Source: Dactylosporangium sp. AC04546
GTDB lineage: Bacteria; Actinomycetota; Actinomycetes; Mycobacteriales; Micromonosporaceae
Length of the DNA stretch: 64,000 nt
Direction: 5' to 3'
NCBI RefSeq assembly: GCF_022095675.1
Contig: NZ_JAHYSG010000017.1
Coordinates: 1-64,000, forward strand
The notes below the pieces were generated by a model, which saw only the letters and a program-made list of their open reading frames with translations, ran no database searches and had not been told where the DNA came from. The position numbers and the translations under genes were made by a program. This document shows positions 36,380 through 45,337 of this stretch, piece by piece. Position 1 is the stretch's first letter; every line of letters begins with the position of its first letter.

Positions 36380-36805
36380 GTGGCGGTCATGGGGACGACT
36401 TCCGGTCCGATGCGCCGATCCTCGCCCTGGGTCACCGGGTTCGCGGTATTCGGCGGCAGCATGATGCTCGTCATCGGCATCTTCCAGATCGTGGTCGGGC
36501 TGACCGCGATCTTCGAGGACACCTTCTACGTGATGAGCGACAACTACATCTTCGGCTTCGATGTGAGCACCTGGGGCTGGATCCACCTGGCCCTCGGCGT
36601 CCTGGTCGCGGTCGGCGGTGGGGCGGTGCTCGCGGGGCAGCTGTGGGGGCGGGTCCTGGGCATCGTGCTGGCCGCGCTGAGCGCGATCGCGAACTTCCTG
36701 TTCCTTCCCTACTACCCACTGTGGTCGATGCTGATCATCGCGGCCGATGTCGCGGTCATCTGGGCCCTCACGAGGTATGGGCGCGACGAGGCCATGGCGC
36801 CCTAG
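36380..36805 (+). CDS. DUF7144-like four-helix membrane protein
   Basis: A 141-residue protein with four membrane helices (about 20-42, 63-86, 91-110, 113-132). The sequence WVTGFAVFGGSMMLVIGIFQIVVGLTAIF with TWGWIHLALGVLVAVGG resembles a family of actinobacterial membrane proteins annotated DUF7144. The function is unknown. The start is GTG 36380 or ATG 36389; neither has a clear Shine-Dalgarno sequence. Confidence 0.7.
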   Translation: MAVMGTTSGPMRRSSPWVTGFAVFGGSMMLVIGIFQIVVGLTAIFEDTFYVMSDNYIFGFDVSTWGWIHLALGVLVAVGGGAVLAGQLWGRVLGIVLAALSAIANFLFLPYYPLWSMLIIAADVAVIWALTRYGRDEAMAP

Positions 36806-36860
36806 GACAGTGTGGGTGGACCACATGTGACCCGGGCCCACCCGGTGCGACCATGCGGTG

Positions 36861-37841
36861 ATGCACGTCACGACCCGCGGGCCCATCGACGGTCCACCCG
36901 TGTTGCTCATTCATGGAAACTGTTCTTCATCGGGCTTCTGGGAGCCCCTTCTGCGACACCTTCCAGCGCACTGGCGGATCGTCGCGCCCGACCTTCGGGG
37001 CTACGGCGATTCGCCAGCGCTGCCGGTGGATGCCACGCGCGGTGTGCGCGACTTCGCCGACGACATCGCGCCGCTGCTGACCTCGTTCGGCACCAAGCCG
37101 GTCGTGGTCGGGCACTCCCTCGGCGGGGGTGTGGCCATGCAGCTCCTCCTCGACCACCCCGACGCGATCGCGGCCCTGGTCCTGGAGGCCCCGGTGTCGC
37201 CCTATGGCTTCGGTGGCACGAGGGATGCCGACGGTACCCCGACCACGCCCGACTTCGCCGGCACCGGCGGCGGCTCGGCGAACCCCGACTTCGTCCGCCT
37301 GCTGGCCGCCAAGGACCGTGGCACCGAGGAGCAGGCCAGCCCGCGCAACGTGATGCGGGCCTTCTACGTCGCCTCGCCGGAGTCGTTCGGCGACGACGAG
37401 GAACTGCTGCTCGACACCATGCTGTCGACCGCCACCGGCGAGGACAACTACCCGGGCGACGGCTCGACCAGCGAGAACTGGCCGGGCGTCGGCCCCGGCA
37501 CCCGCGGCGTGCTCAACACGCTGTCGCCGCGCTGGCTGAACCTGTCCGGCATCGTCGACCTGCCGGTGAAGCCGCCGATCACCTGGATCCGCGGCGACCA
37601 GGACGCGATCGTCTCCGACGGCTCGTTCTTCGACCTGGCGCAGCTGGGCAAGCTGGGCCTGGTCCCCGGCTGGCCGGGCGAGGAGGCCTGCCCGCCGCAG
37701 CCGATGATCGGCCAGACCCGGGCCGTCCTGTCCCGGTACGGGTCGTTCAGGGAGGTCGTCTTCGAGAACTGCGGCCACTCGCCGCACGTCGAGCGGGCCA
37801 CCGAGTTCGCCGACATCCTCAAGGAGGTCGTCGAGCCTTAG
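36861..37841 (+). CDS. Alpha/beta hydrolase
   Basis: A 326-residue hydrolase. The oxyanion loop is VLLIHGNCSSSGFWEPLL, followed by PDLRGYGDSPAL. The nucleophile elbow is VVVGHSLGGGVAM (GHSLGG). The acid is probably in WIRGDQDAIVSD and the His in ENCGHSPHVER. A long cap domain lies between. ATG 36861 is preceded by an in-frame GTG. Its TAG stop forms part of the -10 of the next gene. The substrate is unknown. Confidence 0.88.
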   Translation: MHVTTRGPIDGPPVLLIHGNCSSSGFWEPLLRHLPAHWRIVAPDLRGYGDSPALPVDATRGVRDFADDIAPLLTSFGTKPVVVGHSLGGGVAMQLLLDHPDAIAALVLEAPVSPYGFGGTRDADGTPTTPDFAGTGGGSANPDFVRLLAAKDRGTEEQASPRNVMRAFYVASPESFGDDEELLLDTMLSTATGEDNYPGDGSTSENWPGVGPGTRGVLNTLSPRWLNLSGIVDLPVKPPITWIRGDQDAIVSDGSFFDLAQLGKLGLVPGWPGEEACPPQPMIGQTRAVLSRYGSFREVVFENCGHSPHVERATEFADILKEVVEP

Positions 37842-37844
37842 AGT
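37839..37844 (+). promoter_or_regulatory. -10 hexamer TAGAGT overlapping a stop codon
   Basis: TAGAGT begins with the TAG stop of the hydrolase gene and ends 7 nt before the GTG of the DUF456 gene. Confidence 0.5.
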
Positions 37845-37851
37845 CGTCGGC

Positions 37852-38352
37852 GTGGATGTCACCGACACCGGCGGGCTGGTCTCGCTCGTCTCCGCCGTAG
37901 CCGTGATCGTCGGCGTCGTCGGCGTGCTCGTCCCCATGCTCCCCGGCCTGCTCCTGTGCTGGGCCGGGGTCATGGTGTGGGCGCTGTTCGGCGGGCACGG
38001 CGCCGTGGGCTGGACCGTCGCGGTGGCGGCCACGATCGTGCTGGCCCTCGGCTTCGCGGCGAAGTACCTGGTGCCCGGCCGCAACCTCAAGCGGGCCGGG
38101 GTGTCCAACCTGACGCTGCTGCTCGGCGGCGTCTGCGGCATCGTCGGCTTCTTCCTCATCCCGGTCGTCGGCCTGGTCATCGGCTTCGTGCTCGGCATCT
38201 ACCTGGTCGAGCAGGTGCGGCTGCGCGACGCCCGGCGCGCGTGGGTCTCGACCAAGCACGCGCTCAAGGCGGCCGGGGTGTCAATGCTGATCGAGCTGGC
38301 GACGGCGCTGGTCATCACGGGCATCTGGGTGGCGGGTCTGTTCGCCGCCTGA
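37852..38352 (+). CDS. DUF456 family membrane protein
   Basis: A 166-residue protein with about four to five membrane helices, rich in Gly and Val: VGVLVPMLPGLLLCWAGV, then LGGVCGIVGFFLIPVVGLVIG, the DUF456 glycine-zipper pattern. The function is unknown. GTG 37852 is supported by TAGAGT 7 nt upstream. Confidence 0.82.
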   Translation: MDVTDTGGLVSLVSAVAVIVGVVGVLVPMLPGLLLCWAGVMVWALFGGHGAVGWTVAVAATIVLALGFAAKYLVPGRNLKRAGVSNLTLLLGGVCGIVGFFLIPVVGLVIGFVLGIYLVEQVRLRDARRAWVSTKHALKAAGVSMLIELATALVITGIWVAGLFAA

Positions 38353-38374
38353 CACGGTCTGGCACAGTTTCAGG

Positions 38375-39145
38375 ATGGAGATCGGTCGGCACATCGATGC
38401 CCTCGAACGGGCCGGGCTGGACTTCGTCGATGCCGCGGAGAAGGCGGGGCTCGACGCGCCCGTGCCGACCTGTCCGGAGTGGACCGTTCGCGAGCTGGTG
38501 CAGCACCTGGGGTACGTGCACCGCTGGGCCGCCACCTACGTCCGCGAGTGCCGCGCGGCCGTGCTGAGCGACGACGAGGAGGCGGCCGCGGTCGGGGCGA
38601 TGCCCGGCGACGCCGACCTCGTCGAGTGGTTCCAGGCCGGGCACACCGCGCTGGTCGACACCCTGCGGGCCGCCCCGGCCGCGCTGGACTGCTGGCACTT
38701 CCTGCCGGCCGACTCGCCGCTCGCCTTCTGGGCCCGCCGGCAGGCGCACGAGACCACCATCCACCGGGCCGACCTCCAGGGCGCGGTCGGCTCGATCGGC
38801 GGGGTCGAGGCCGACGTCGGCATCGACGGCATCGACGAGCTGCTCATGGGCTTCTACGGGTCGCGCGGCGGCCGGCTGCGCTCCGACGCGCCGTGCACGC
38901 TGGCGGTGGACGTGACCGACGGCGCCGCCTGCGAGGGGCCGCACTCCTGGACCGTTCGGATGGGCCCGTCCGGGGCGTCGATCACGCGCGGCGCGCCCGC
39001 GGCGGCGGACTGCACGCTGCGCGGCCCGGCGGGGGATCTCTACCTGGCGCTGTGGAACCGGCGGCCAGCCGACGAGCTGGTGGTCGCCGGCGACCCGGCG
39101 GTGCTGTCGCTGTGGCGGGAGCGGGCGACGATCCGCTGGACCTGA
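38375..39145 (+). CDS. Maleylpyruvate isomerase-family mycothiol-dependent protein
   Basis: A 256-residue protein of the DinB-like four-helix mycothiol-dependent family. TCPEWTVRELVQHLGYVHRWAA is the family N-terminal motif with the first metal-ligand His, and RRQAHETTIHRADLQ carries the other two (HExxxHRxD). The C-terminal part from about 165 is a sterol-carrier-like domain (VRMGPSGASITRG, TLRGPAGDLYLALWNR). The metal-site motif is intact. Mycothiol is the thiol of actinobacteria. The substrate is unknown. Confidence 0.87.
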   Translation: MEIGRHIDALERAGLDFVDAAEKAGLDAPVPTCPEWTVRELVQHLGYVHRWAATYVRECRAAVLSDDEEAAAVGAMPGDADLVEWFQAGHTALVDTLRAAPAALDCWHFLPADSPLAFWARRQAHETTIHRADLQGAVGSIGGVEADVGIDGIDELLMGFYGSRGGRLRSDAPCTLAVDVTDGAACEGPHSWTVRMGPSGASITRGAPAAADCTLRGPAGDLYLALWNRRPADELVVAGDPAVLSLWRERATIRWT

Positions 39146-39179
39146 TTTTTTGTCGTACCCCGGTGGCAACATGCCGGGC

Positions 39180-39692
39180 ATGAAGGACTTCGACTTCCTG
39201 TTCGGCACCTGGGACATTCACAACCGCAAGCTCCGCGACGTCGTCGACCCCGCGTGCGACGAGTGGGTCGAGTTCGCGACGCGGTCGGCCGCCGAGCCGA
39301 TCTTCGGCGGCCTGGCCAACGTCGACCGGGTCTGGGCAGACGACTTCGAGGGCTTCACGCTGCGGCAATACGATCCGGCCGAGGACGTGTGGCGCATCTG
39401 GTGGGCCTCGACCCGCAACCCCGGCCACCTCGACCCGCCCGTCGTCGGCCGCTGGTCCGGTGGGCGCGGGGTGTTCGAGTGCGACGACGTGCTCGGCGGG
39501 CGGCCGGTGCGGGTCCGCTTCACGTGGACCCACGACGGGCCCGACAAGGCCCGCTGGGAGCAGGCCTTCTCGCACGACGCGGGCGTGTCCTGGCGCACCA
39601 ACTGGATCATGGAGTTCACGCGCTCGGTGAGCGGTATTGCACAAGGCGGGGACGCGCATCGATTCGGGGTGGCATGGGAGACTCGCCAGTAA
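39180..39692 (+). CDS. DUF1579-like hypothetical protein
   Basis: A 170-residue soluble protein starting MKDFDFLFGTWDIHNRKL, then FGGLANVDRVWADDFEGFTLRQ and WWASTRNPGHLDPPVVGRW. The DFxxGxW start and lipocalin-like beta pattern resemble DUF1579/heme-nitrobindin-like small barrels, but I cannot confirm the family. ATG 39171 is an alternative start; no Shine-Dalgarno sequence is seen. Confidence 0.6.
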   Translation: MKDFDFLFGTWDIHNRKLRDVVDPACDEWVEFATRSAAEPIFGGLANVDRVWADDFEGFTLRQYDPAEDVWRIWWASTRNPGHLDPPVVGRWSGGRGVFECDDVLGGRPVRVRFTWTHDGPDKARWEQAFSHDAGVSWRTNWIMEFTRSVSGIAQGGDAHRFGVAWETRQ

Positions 39693-39721
39693 CTTGACCG
39701 GTCGTTAGGGAGGATCGTGCG

Positions 39722-41509
39722 ATGGGGCGCGAGTTTGCATCCGTGGGCGTGGTCGGGCTGGGCACCATGGGCGCGGGCATCGTCGAGGTCTTCGCGCGCA
39801 ACGGGCTCAGCGTGATGGCGGTCGAGGTGAGCGACGGCGCGCTGCAGCGGGGCGAGGAGACCCTCCGCGGGTCGATCGACCGGGCCGTCAAGCGCGGCAA
39901 GCTCTCGGCCGACGACCGCGAGGTGCTGCTCGGCCGGGTGACCTTCGCCGTCGGTCTCGACGCGCTGCACGACGCCGACCTCGTCATCGAGGCCGTGCCC
40001 GAGCGCCTCGACCTCAAGCAGCGCATCTTCGCCGAGCTCGACCGGGTCTGCAAGGCCGAGGCGATCCTCGCGACCAACACGTCGAGCCTCTCCGTGACCG
40101 AGATCTCGGTCGCCACCGGCCGGCCCAACCAGGTCATCGGCATGCACTTCTTCAACCCGGCGCCGATCATGAAGCTCGTCGAGGTGGTCCGCACGGTCGT
40201 CACCGCCGAGGACGTGGTCACCGACATCGAGGCGCTGTGCGCCCGGCTGGGCAAGGTCGACGTGACGATCAACGACCGGGCCGGCTTCATCGCCAACGCG
40301 CTGCTCTTCGGCTATCTCAACCAGGCCGTGTCGATGGTCGAGGCGAAGTATGCGTCCCGCGAGGACATCGACGCCGCCATGAAGCTGGGCTGCGGCCTGC
40401 CGATGGGCCCGCTCGCCCTGATGGACCTCATCGGCCTGGACACGGCCTACGAGATCCTCGACACGATGTACCGCCGCGGTGGCCGCGACCGCCGTCACGC
40501 CCCCGTGCCGCTGATCAAGCAGATGGTGACCGCCGGGCTGCTGGGCCGGAAGTCGGGCCGGGGCTTCTACACGTACGAGAAGCCCGGCTCGCCCGTCGTG
40601 GTGGCGGACGAGTTCACGCCCCGCGCCGACGCCGAGGCCGCCACGGCCGCGCGCGCGATCGCCAAAGTCGGAGTGGTCGGCTCCGGCACGATGGCGACCG
40701 GCATCATCGAGGTCTTCGCCCGGGCCGGCTTCGAGGTGGTCTCGGTGACCCGCGGCGCGGAGAAGTCCGCCGCCGTCTGCGAGACGTTGAAGACGTCGCT
40801 GAACAAGGGCGTCGTCCGCGGCAAGCTGACCGAGCAGCAGCGCGACGCGGCCATCGGCCGGGTGACCTGGTCGGCGACCCTGGAGCACCTGTCCGACGTC
40901 GACCTGGTGGTCGAGGCCGTGGTCGAGGAGCTGTCGGTCAAGAAGGCCCTGTTCGCGTCGCTCGACGAGATCTGCAAGCCGGGCGTCGTCCTGGCCACGA
41001 CCACGTCGAGCCTCCCGGTGATCGCCTGCGCCGTGGCCACCGAGCGCCTGGCCGACGTGGTCGGCCTGCACTTCTTCAACCCGGCCCCGGTCATGGGCCT
41101 GGTCGAGGTGGTCCGCACGATCCGCACGTCCGACGAGGCGGTCGCGACGGCCCAGGCGGTCTGCCAGGCCCTCCAGAAGCACGCGGTGGTCTGCGCCGAC
41201 CGCTCCGGCTTCGTGGTCAACGCGCTGCTGTTCCCGTATCTGAACGACGCCGTGAAGATGGTCGAGGCCTCCTACTCCACGGCCGACGACATCGACCATG
41301 CGATGAAGCTCGGCTGCGGCTACCCGATGGGCCCGTTCGAGCTCCTCGACGTGGTCGGCCTGGACGTCTCGCTGGCCATCCAGCGCGAGCTGTATCTGGA
41401 GCTCCGCGAGCCCGGCTTCGCACCGGCCCCGCTGCTCGAGCATCTGGTGACGGCGGGCTACCTGGGTCGCAAGGTGAGCCGGGGCTTCCGCGACTACTCC
41501 AAGCGCTGA
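39722..41509 (+). CDS. Tandem 3-hydroxyacyl-CoA dehydrogenase (3-hydroxybutyryl-CoA type)
   Basis: A 595-residue protein made of two complete dehydrogenase units. Unit 1 (about 1-290) has VGVVGLGTMGAGIVEVFAR, ATNTSSLSVTEI, GMHFFNPAPIMKLVEVV, and ends with GRKSGRGFYTYE. Unit 2 (about 312-595) repeats VGVVGSGTMATGIIEVFAR, ATTTSSLPVIAC, GLHFFNPAPVMGLVEVV, and ends with GRKVSRGFRDYSK. In unit 2 the catalytic-loop Asn of the usual TNTS becomes Thr (TTTS), so it may be less active or have another specificity. The start has a GGGAGGA Shine-Dalgarno sequence. It would reduce acetoacetyl-CoA or act in beta-oxidation. Confidence 0.92.
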   Translation: MGREFASVGVVGLGTMGAGIVEVFARNGLSVMAVEVSDGALQRGEETLRGSIDRAVKRGKLSADDREVLLGRVTFAVGLDALHDADLVIEAVPERLDLKQRIFAELDRVCKAEAILATNTSSLSVTEISVATGRPNQVIGMHFFNPAPIMKLVEVVRTVVTAEDVVTDIEALCARLGKVDVTINDRAGFIANALLFGYLNQAVSMVEAKYASREDIDAAMKLGCGLPMGPLALMDLIGLDTAYEILDTMYRRGGRDRRHAPVPLIKQMVTAGLLGRKSGRGFYTYEKPGSPVVVADEFTPRADAEAATAARAIAKVGVVGSGTMATGIIEVFARAGFEVVSVTRGAEKSAAVCETLKTSLNKGVVRGKLTEQQRDAAIGRVTWSATLEHLSDVDLVVEAVVEELSVKKALFASLDEICKPGVVLATTTSSLPVIACAVATERLADVVGLHFFNPAPVMGLVEVVRTIRTSDEAVATAQAVCQALQKHAVVCADRSGFVVNALLFPYLNDAVKMVEASYSTADDIDHAMKLGCGYPMGPFELLDVVGLDVSLAIQRELYLELREPGFAPAPLLEHLVTAGYLGRKVSRGFRDYSKR

Positions 41510-41535
41510 CCAGGGGGTCGGTGGTGGAGCGCCGG

Positions 41536-41541
41536 TAGGGT
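41536..41541 (+). promoter_or_regulatory. -10 hexamer TAGGGT
   Basis: TAGGGT ends 7 nt before ATG 41549; GAAAGG in between could also act as a short Shine-Dalgarno sequence. Confidence 0.5.
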
Positions 41542-41548
41542 GAAAGGT

Positions 41549-41878
41549 ATGAGCCCCCGTCGCAACCACTCGCGCCGTGACGACGAGCCGGAGCCGCTCG
41601 ACGTCGAGCGGCTCAAGCGTGGGGTCGGCGGGGTGCAGGCCTGGAGCGACGGGGAGTGGCAGGTTCGGAACATTCCGGCCGGGGCGGCCGCCAAGGCGTA
41701 CCGGTGCCCGGGGTGTGACCAGGAGATTCCGCCCGGCGTGCCGCACCTGGTCGCCTGGCCGGCCGACGGGCGCGGGGATCTCGGCGATCGGCGGCACTGG
41801 CATGCCGGGTGCTGGCGGTCGCGCGATCGGCGTGCGCCGAACATCCAGCGGTCCCGCAGCGCTCCCCGCTACGGCTGA
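41549..41878 (+). CDS. Small zinc-finger-like protein (annotated ATP/GTP-binding in relatives)
   Basis: A 109-residue basic protein starting MSPRRNHSRRDDEPEPLDVERL. A treble-clef-like site is visible in KAYRCPGCDQEIPPGVPHLV and RRHWHAGCW (CxxC...HxxC). Similar actinobacterial proteins are often labelled ATP/GTP-binding, but no P-loop is present. The function is unknown. Its 3' end is followed by an imperfect 19-nt duplication (41864-41882 and 41897-41915). Confidence 0.7.
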   Translation: MSPRRNHSRRDDEPEPLDVERLKRGVGGVQAWSDGEWQVRNIPAGAAAKAYRCPGCDQEIPPGVPHLVAWPADGRGDLGDRRHWHAGCWRSRDRRAPNIQRSRSAPRYG

Positions 41879-41971
41879 GCGCCGCCGGCGATCGCGCCCC
41901 GCTGCGGTTGAGCGCGCCGTGAGGTGCCGGCCGTCTCAGTTCGAGGGCGCCGGACATATGGCGCGGCGGGG

Positions 41972-42010
41972 CAAGGGGAGTGCCGACGGAAGGTGGCGGC
42001 AGTCCCCTTG
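41972..42010. terminator. Hairpin between convergent genes
   Basis: CAAGGGGAGTGCC (41972-41984) pairs with GGCAGTCCCCTTG (41998-42010), 13 bp with one mismatch and a 13-nt loop. It lies 7 nt beyond the stop of the leftward polysaccharide operon and could terminate it. Confidence 0.6.
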
Positions 42011-42017
42011 TACTGCC

Positions 42018-43016
42018 TCAGGGGCGGTTTGCCTCTGAGGACGCCGGGGCGGCCGAGATCGGGGCCGGCCGGGACTGGGTCGGCACCGTTGCGGGCTGCG
42101 GGGAGCGTGCCGGAGCGGGCCAGCCGGCCAGCCACGTGGCGCGCTGGCGCCAGACGTCGCGCCAGCTCTTGCCGGCCAGCGCGCGCAGGAGCACGCCCGC
42201 GGACAGCAGGAGGCGGGCCGTGCGGGCGCGACCCGCGGGCCAGCGGAGGCGGACATAGGTGGTCTTGCCGCGCAGGACCATGATGCGCTTGTTGACCGTG
42301 CTGGAGGCGGCGCCGCCCACGTGCAGGAGCTGGGCGTCCGGGACCAGGAACGGGCGGGCGCCGGCCTCGCGGGCGCGGGCGCTGAGGTCGATGTCCTCGC
42401 TGTACATGAAGTAGTCGGGCGTGAAGCCGCCCAGCTGCTCCCAGAACGGGCGGTCGACCAGCAGCAGGCAGCCCGAGACGGCGGGGACCTCGCCGCCGAT
42501 CGCGCGGTCCAGGGCTGGCAGCTCGTCCGGGTTGAAGCGCGCCGACTTGCGGAAGATCGACGACAGGGCGGTCGCGAAGCAGACGTAGCCCCACAGGCTG
42601 GGCAGCGCATGGACCGAGTGGCCGTCGTCGGTGCGGTCGGCGCGCAGGGTGCGGCCGGTGTAGATGCGGTGGTCGGGGTGCGTCGCCGCGAACTCGACCA
42701 GGGTGCGGATCACGTCGCCGATCGGCTCGGTGTCCGGGTTGATGAGCAGGATCCAGCGGCCGCGGGCGTGTGAGGCGCCCAGGTTGACGGCGTTGCCGAA
42801 GCCGACGTTCGTCGGGTGCTGGATGACGCGGACCTCCGGGTACGCGTGCTGGATCGCCGCCGCCGAGTTGTCGGTCGACGCGTTGTCGACCACGATCACC
42901 TCGATCGGGACCACCGTGCCCGCCTGCAGGGCGGCGAGGTTCTTGAGCGTGTGTTCGCGGGTGTTGTACGAGACGAGGACGACGCTGACGAGCGGGTCCT
43001 GCTTGCTGGTGTTCAC
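42018..43016 (-). CDS. Glycosyltransferase family 2 (rhamnosyltransferase-like)
   Basis: A 332-residue GT-A enzyme. VSVVLVSYNTREHTLKNLAA and VDNASTDNSAA form the UDP/dTDP-sugar site. LLINPDTEP replaces DxD as the metal-binding region. SEDIDLSARAREAG is the ED(x)D acceptor-base motif. Architecture and motifs resemble WbbL/RfbF-type rhamnosyltransferases. GTG 43016 overlaps the stop of the upstream GT gene by 4 nt (GTGA). It is the last gene of the leftward operon. Confidence 0.88.
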   Translation of the reverse strand: MNTSKQDPLVSVVLVSYNTREHTLKNLAALQAGTVVPIEVIVVDNASTDNSAAAIQHAYPEVRVIQHPTNVGFGNAVNLGASHARGRWILLINPDTEPIGDVIRTLVEFAATHPDHRIYTGRTLRADRTDDGHSVHALPSLWGYVCFATALSSIFRKSARFNPDELPALDRAIGGEVPAVSGCLLLVDRPFWEQLGGFTPDYFMYSEDIDLSARAREAGARPFLVPDAQLLHVGGAASSTVNKRIMVLRGKTTYVRLRWPAGRARTARLLLSAGVLLRALAGKSWRDVWRQRATWLAGWPAPARSPQPATVPTQSRPAPISAAPASSEANRP

Positions 43017-43834
43017 TGCGAGACTCCGACGCTTGTACGGGTGGACGAGTCGTGGCCCCAGCCGACCTGGCTCCGGCGGGCGGCACGCGAAGCGGCAAAG
43101 GTCAGAGCGACGTAGCCGACGGCCGCCGGCAGCAGCCAGGGCCGAGGAAGGACCACGTCGCGCAGCCACGAGGAGCGCGCCGCCGGGCGGGCGGCACCCG
43201 CGGCGCGCAGGGCGGCATTACCCGCGCGCACCCGGGCCAAACGTCGAACCAGGTCGGACGTGCGGCGCGGGGTCTCGACCACCGCCACCACCGCCGGCGT
43301 CTCGGCCTTCTCGCCAGGCCCGAAGAGGCCGTCGAGGAACAGGTCGTCGGCGACGACCTCCGGGAAGGCGCCGAAGCGGGCGCGCCCCTCCTCCGACAGC
43401 ATCGCGACCCCGCGGCCGTAGAGGGCGTCCTTGTACACCGGGAGCCGCCCGTTGACGGCGCTGTGCGCCTTCACCAGCAGCGGCCGCCCGCGCGTGTCGA
43501 GCTTGCGGCTCGCGGTCGCGGCCAGCAGGCCCGGCGTCGACGCCAGGAACGCCGCCAGGGCGCGGATGTCGTCGGCGGTCAGCGGGATATCGGCGTCGAG
43601 GTACACCCGGGGAAAACCGACGGCGACCGCGTCACCGGCGTTGAGGGCGGCCGACTTGCCCGGCTCGGGACGGTCGACCACCCGCACCCCCTGGCGCGAC
43701 GCGGCCACGGCGGCGGTGTCGTCGGTGCAGCCGTTGGCCACGACCGTGATGTCGAGGTCGGGGGCGAGCAGCCCGTCGAGGCAGCGGCCGATGACCGCGG
43801 CCTCGTTGTGAGCGGCGATGACAACCGAGATCAC
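43013..43834 (-). CDS. Glycosyltransferase family 2
   Basis: A 273-residue GT-A protein. MISVVIAAHNEAAVIGRCLDG and ITVVANGCTDDTAA are the nucleotide-sugar motifs. YLDADIPLTADD has the DxD. VVADDLFLDGLF is the likely base motif. A hydrophobic C-terminal helix (LPAAVGYVALTFAA) suggests membrane attachment. It follows the Wzy-like gene by 22 nt and overlaps the next GT gene. Confidence 0.87.
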   Translation of the reverse strand: MISVVIAAHNEAAVIGRCLDGLLAPDLDITVVANGCTDDTAAVAASRQGVRVVDRPEPGKSAALNAGDAVAVGFPRVYLDADIPLTADDIRALAAFLASTPGLLAATASRKLDTRGRPLLVKAHSAVNGRLPVYKDALYGRGVAMLSEEGRARFGAFPEVVADDLFLDGLFGPGEKAETPAVVAVVETPRRTSDLVRRLARVRAGNAALRAAGAARPAARSSWLRDVVLPRPWLLPAAVGYVALTFAASRAARRSQVGWGHDSSTRTSVGVSQ

Positions 43835-43856
43835 GGGAGGCTCCAGGGGAAGAGAG

Positions 43857-45326
43857 TCAGCGATTGAGCGCGCCCACCGCAGCGCCGCGGGTGGTGCGCG
43901 CCGGGTGGGTGAACCGCCACATCGCGCCGGCGGCGCCGAGCTGCAGGCCGAGCACCACGACGAACGTGCTGAACGAGAACGAGTCGAACGTGAGACCGGT
44001 CAGCGCCGCGACCAACGGCACGGACGCGATCGCCGCGCACAGGTGCCGGTCCACCTCGGTCTCGGCCCGGCGGAACGCGATGATGGCCAGGAAGACGCCG
44101 GCGAAGTGCAGGACGACCATCGCGGCGATGCCGAGGTAGCCGTTGTTCATCAGCGTCATCAGCCACTGGTTGTCGAGGTAGCGGTACAGCTCGGGGATGA
44201 ACGTGCCGGTGCCCCGGCCCAGCCACGGCCGCTCGGACGCGTACTGGAAGACGACGTCGTAGTCCTCCGTGCGGCCCTTGATGGACGGGTCGTCCTCCGC
44301 GTTGCTGAACAGCGAGCGCAGCGTGCCGAGCAATCCTGGCCGGACCACGGACAGCACCGCCAGCAGCCCCATCGTCACGACCACGACGTTGAACCGGAAG
44401 CGCCAGTTCCAGGCCGGCCACATGCACACGATGGCGACGGCCACGGCCAGGATGCCGGTGCGCGACAGCGCCAGCGGGATCGACCCGGCGATGACGAGCG
44501 TGGAGAGCAGGAACAGCCGGCGCTCGAACCGGGTCGCGGCGTAGCGGGCGTAGTGGATGCCCAGCGGGACCGCGAACGCCATCACCACGCTGAACTCGAT
44601 GTAGTGCCCGGTGGTGCCGGCGACCCGGATCAGGCCGCCACCGCCGCGGTCGGCCAGGCCGACCAGCTCGCCCTGCAGCGTCAGGCCGGGGATGACGATG
44701 TTCTGGGTCAGGTCCTTCTTGGTGATGAACTGCAGGATGCCGAGCATCGAGTTGATCGCGGTGCAGTACACCAGCACGCGCTGCACGTCGTCGAGCCGCT
44801 CCCGCGTGGGCACCCCGTCGGCGGTCATGAAGATGATGCCCATGAACGCGAGCGCGCCGAGCAGGGCGCGGTCGGCCGAGTTGGCCTCCAGCGTGGGCAT
44901 GCCGCGGAACTGGCCGGCGGCATACGACAGCAGCAGCGAGAGCAGGTAGACGACGAATGCCCAGCGCATCGGCTGGGGGCCCATCATGGCCAGCCGCGGG
45001 TGCAGCTTGGACAGCAGCCACCAGACCGCCAGCAGCAGCCCGACGAGCAGGCCGGGCCGGCCGACCGAGGTCAGGTCGGGCACCACCAGGCGGGACGGGA
45101 GCAGCTGGATGAGGACGATGACCAGGATCAGCAGCGACGCGGCGTCGACGTGGCTGTGCCGGCGGCGTGACGCGTAGGTGCGGTCGTCGACGAGGACGGG
45201 CAGCAGGTCCGGGGAGGGACGGTACGCCGTCGGCCGCTTCCGCTTCGGCTTGCGCTTGAAGATCCGCAGGTCGTCAGGCGCCACCGGTGTCGGCGGCGCC
45301 TGAGCGGTGCGGGTCTGCCCGGCCAT
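43857..45326 (-). CDS. O-antigen ligase/Wzy-like polysaccharide polymerase
   Basis: A 489-residue integral membrane protein with about 11-12 helices, preceded by a 70-residue cytosolic, basic N-terminus (DLRIFKRKPKRKRPTAYRPS). The large outer loop is in the region VVFQYASERPWLGRGTGTFI with NGYLGI following, typical of Wzy_C/O-antigen ligases. Arg residues in these loops are expected to be catalytic. ATG 45326 is my start; TTG 45341 overlaps the upstream stop and would add five residues. It polymerises or ligates lipid-linked repeat units on the outer face. Confidence 0.85.
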   Translation of the reverse strand: MAGQTRTAQAPPTPVAPDDLRIFKRKPKRKRPTAYRPSPDLLPVLVDDRTYASRRRHSHVDAASLLILVIVLIQLLPSRLVVPDLTSVGRPGLLVGLLLAVWWLLSKLHPRLAMMGPQPMRWAFVVYLLSLLLSYAAGQFRGMPTLEANSADRALLGALAFMGIIFMTADGVPTRERLDDVQRVLVYCTAINSMLGILQFITKKDLTQNIVIPGLTLQGELVGLADRGGGGLIRVAGTTGHYIEFSVVMAFAVPLGIHYARYAATRFERRLFLLSTLVIAGSIPLALSRTGILAVAVAIVCMWPAWNWRFRFNVVVVTMGLLAVLSVVRPGLLGTLRSLFSNAEDDPSIKGRTEDYDVVFQYASERPWLGRGTGTFIPELYRYLDNQWLMTLMNNGYLGIAAMVVLHFAGVFLAIIAFRRAETEVDRHLCAAIASVPLVAALTGLTFDSFSFSTFVVVLGLQLGAAGAMWRFTHPARTTRGAAVGALNR

Positions 45327-45337
45327 CGTGCTCGACG

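Noticed and set aside
41924..43098. Arg/Pro/Ala-rich frames overlapping the GT2 gene on both strands
   Set aside because: Low-complexity shadow translations; the GT2 frame at 42018-43016 has full family motifs and an operon overlap.
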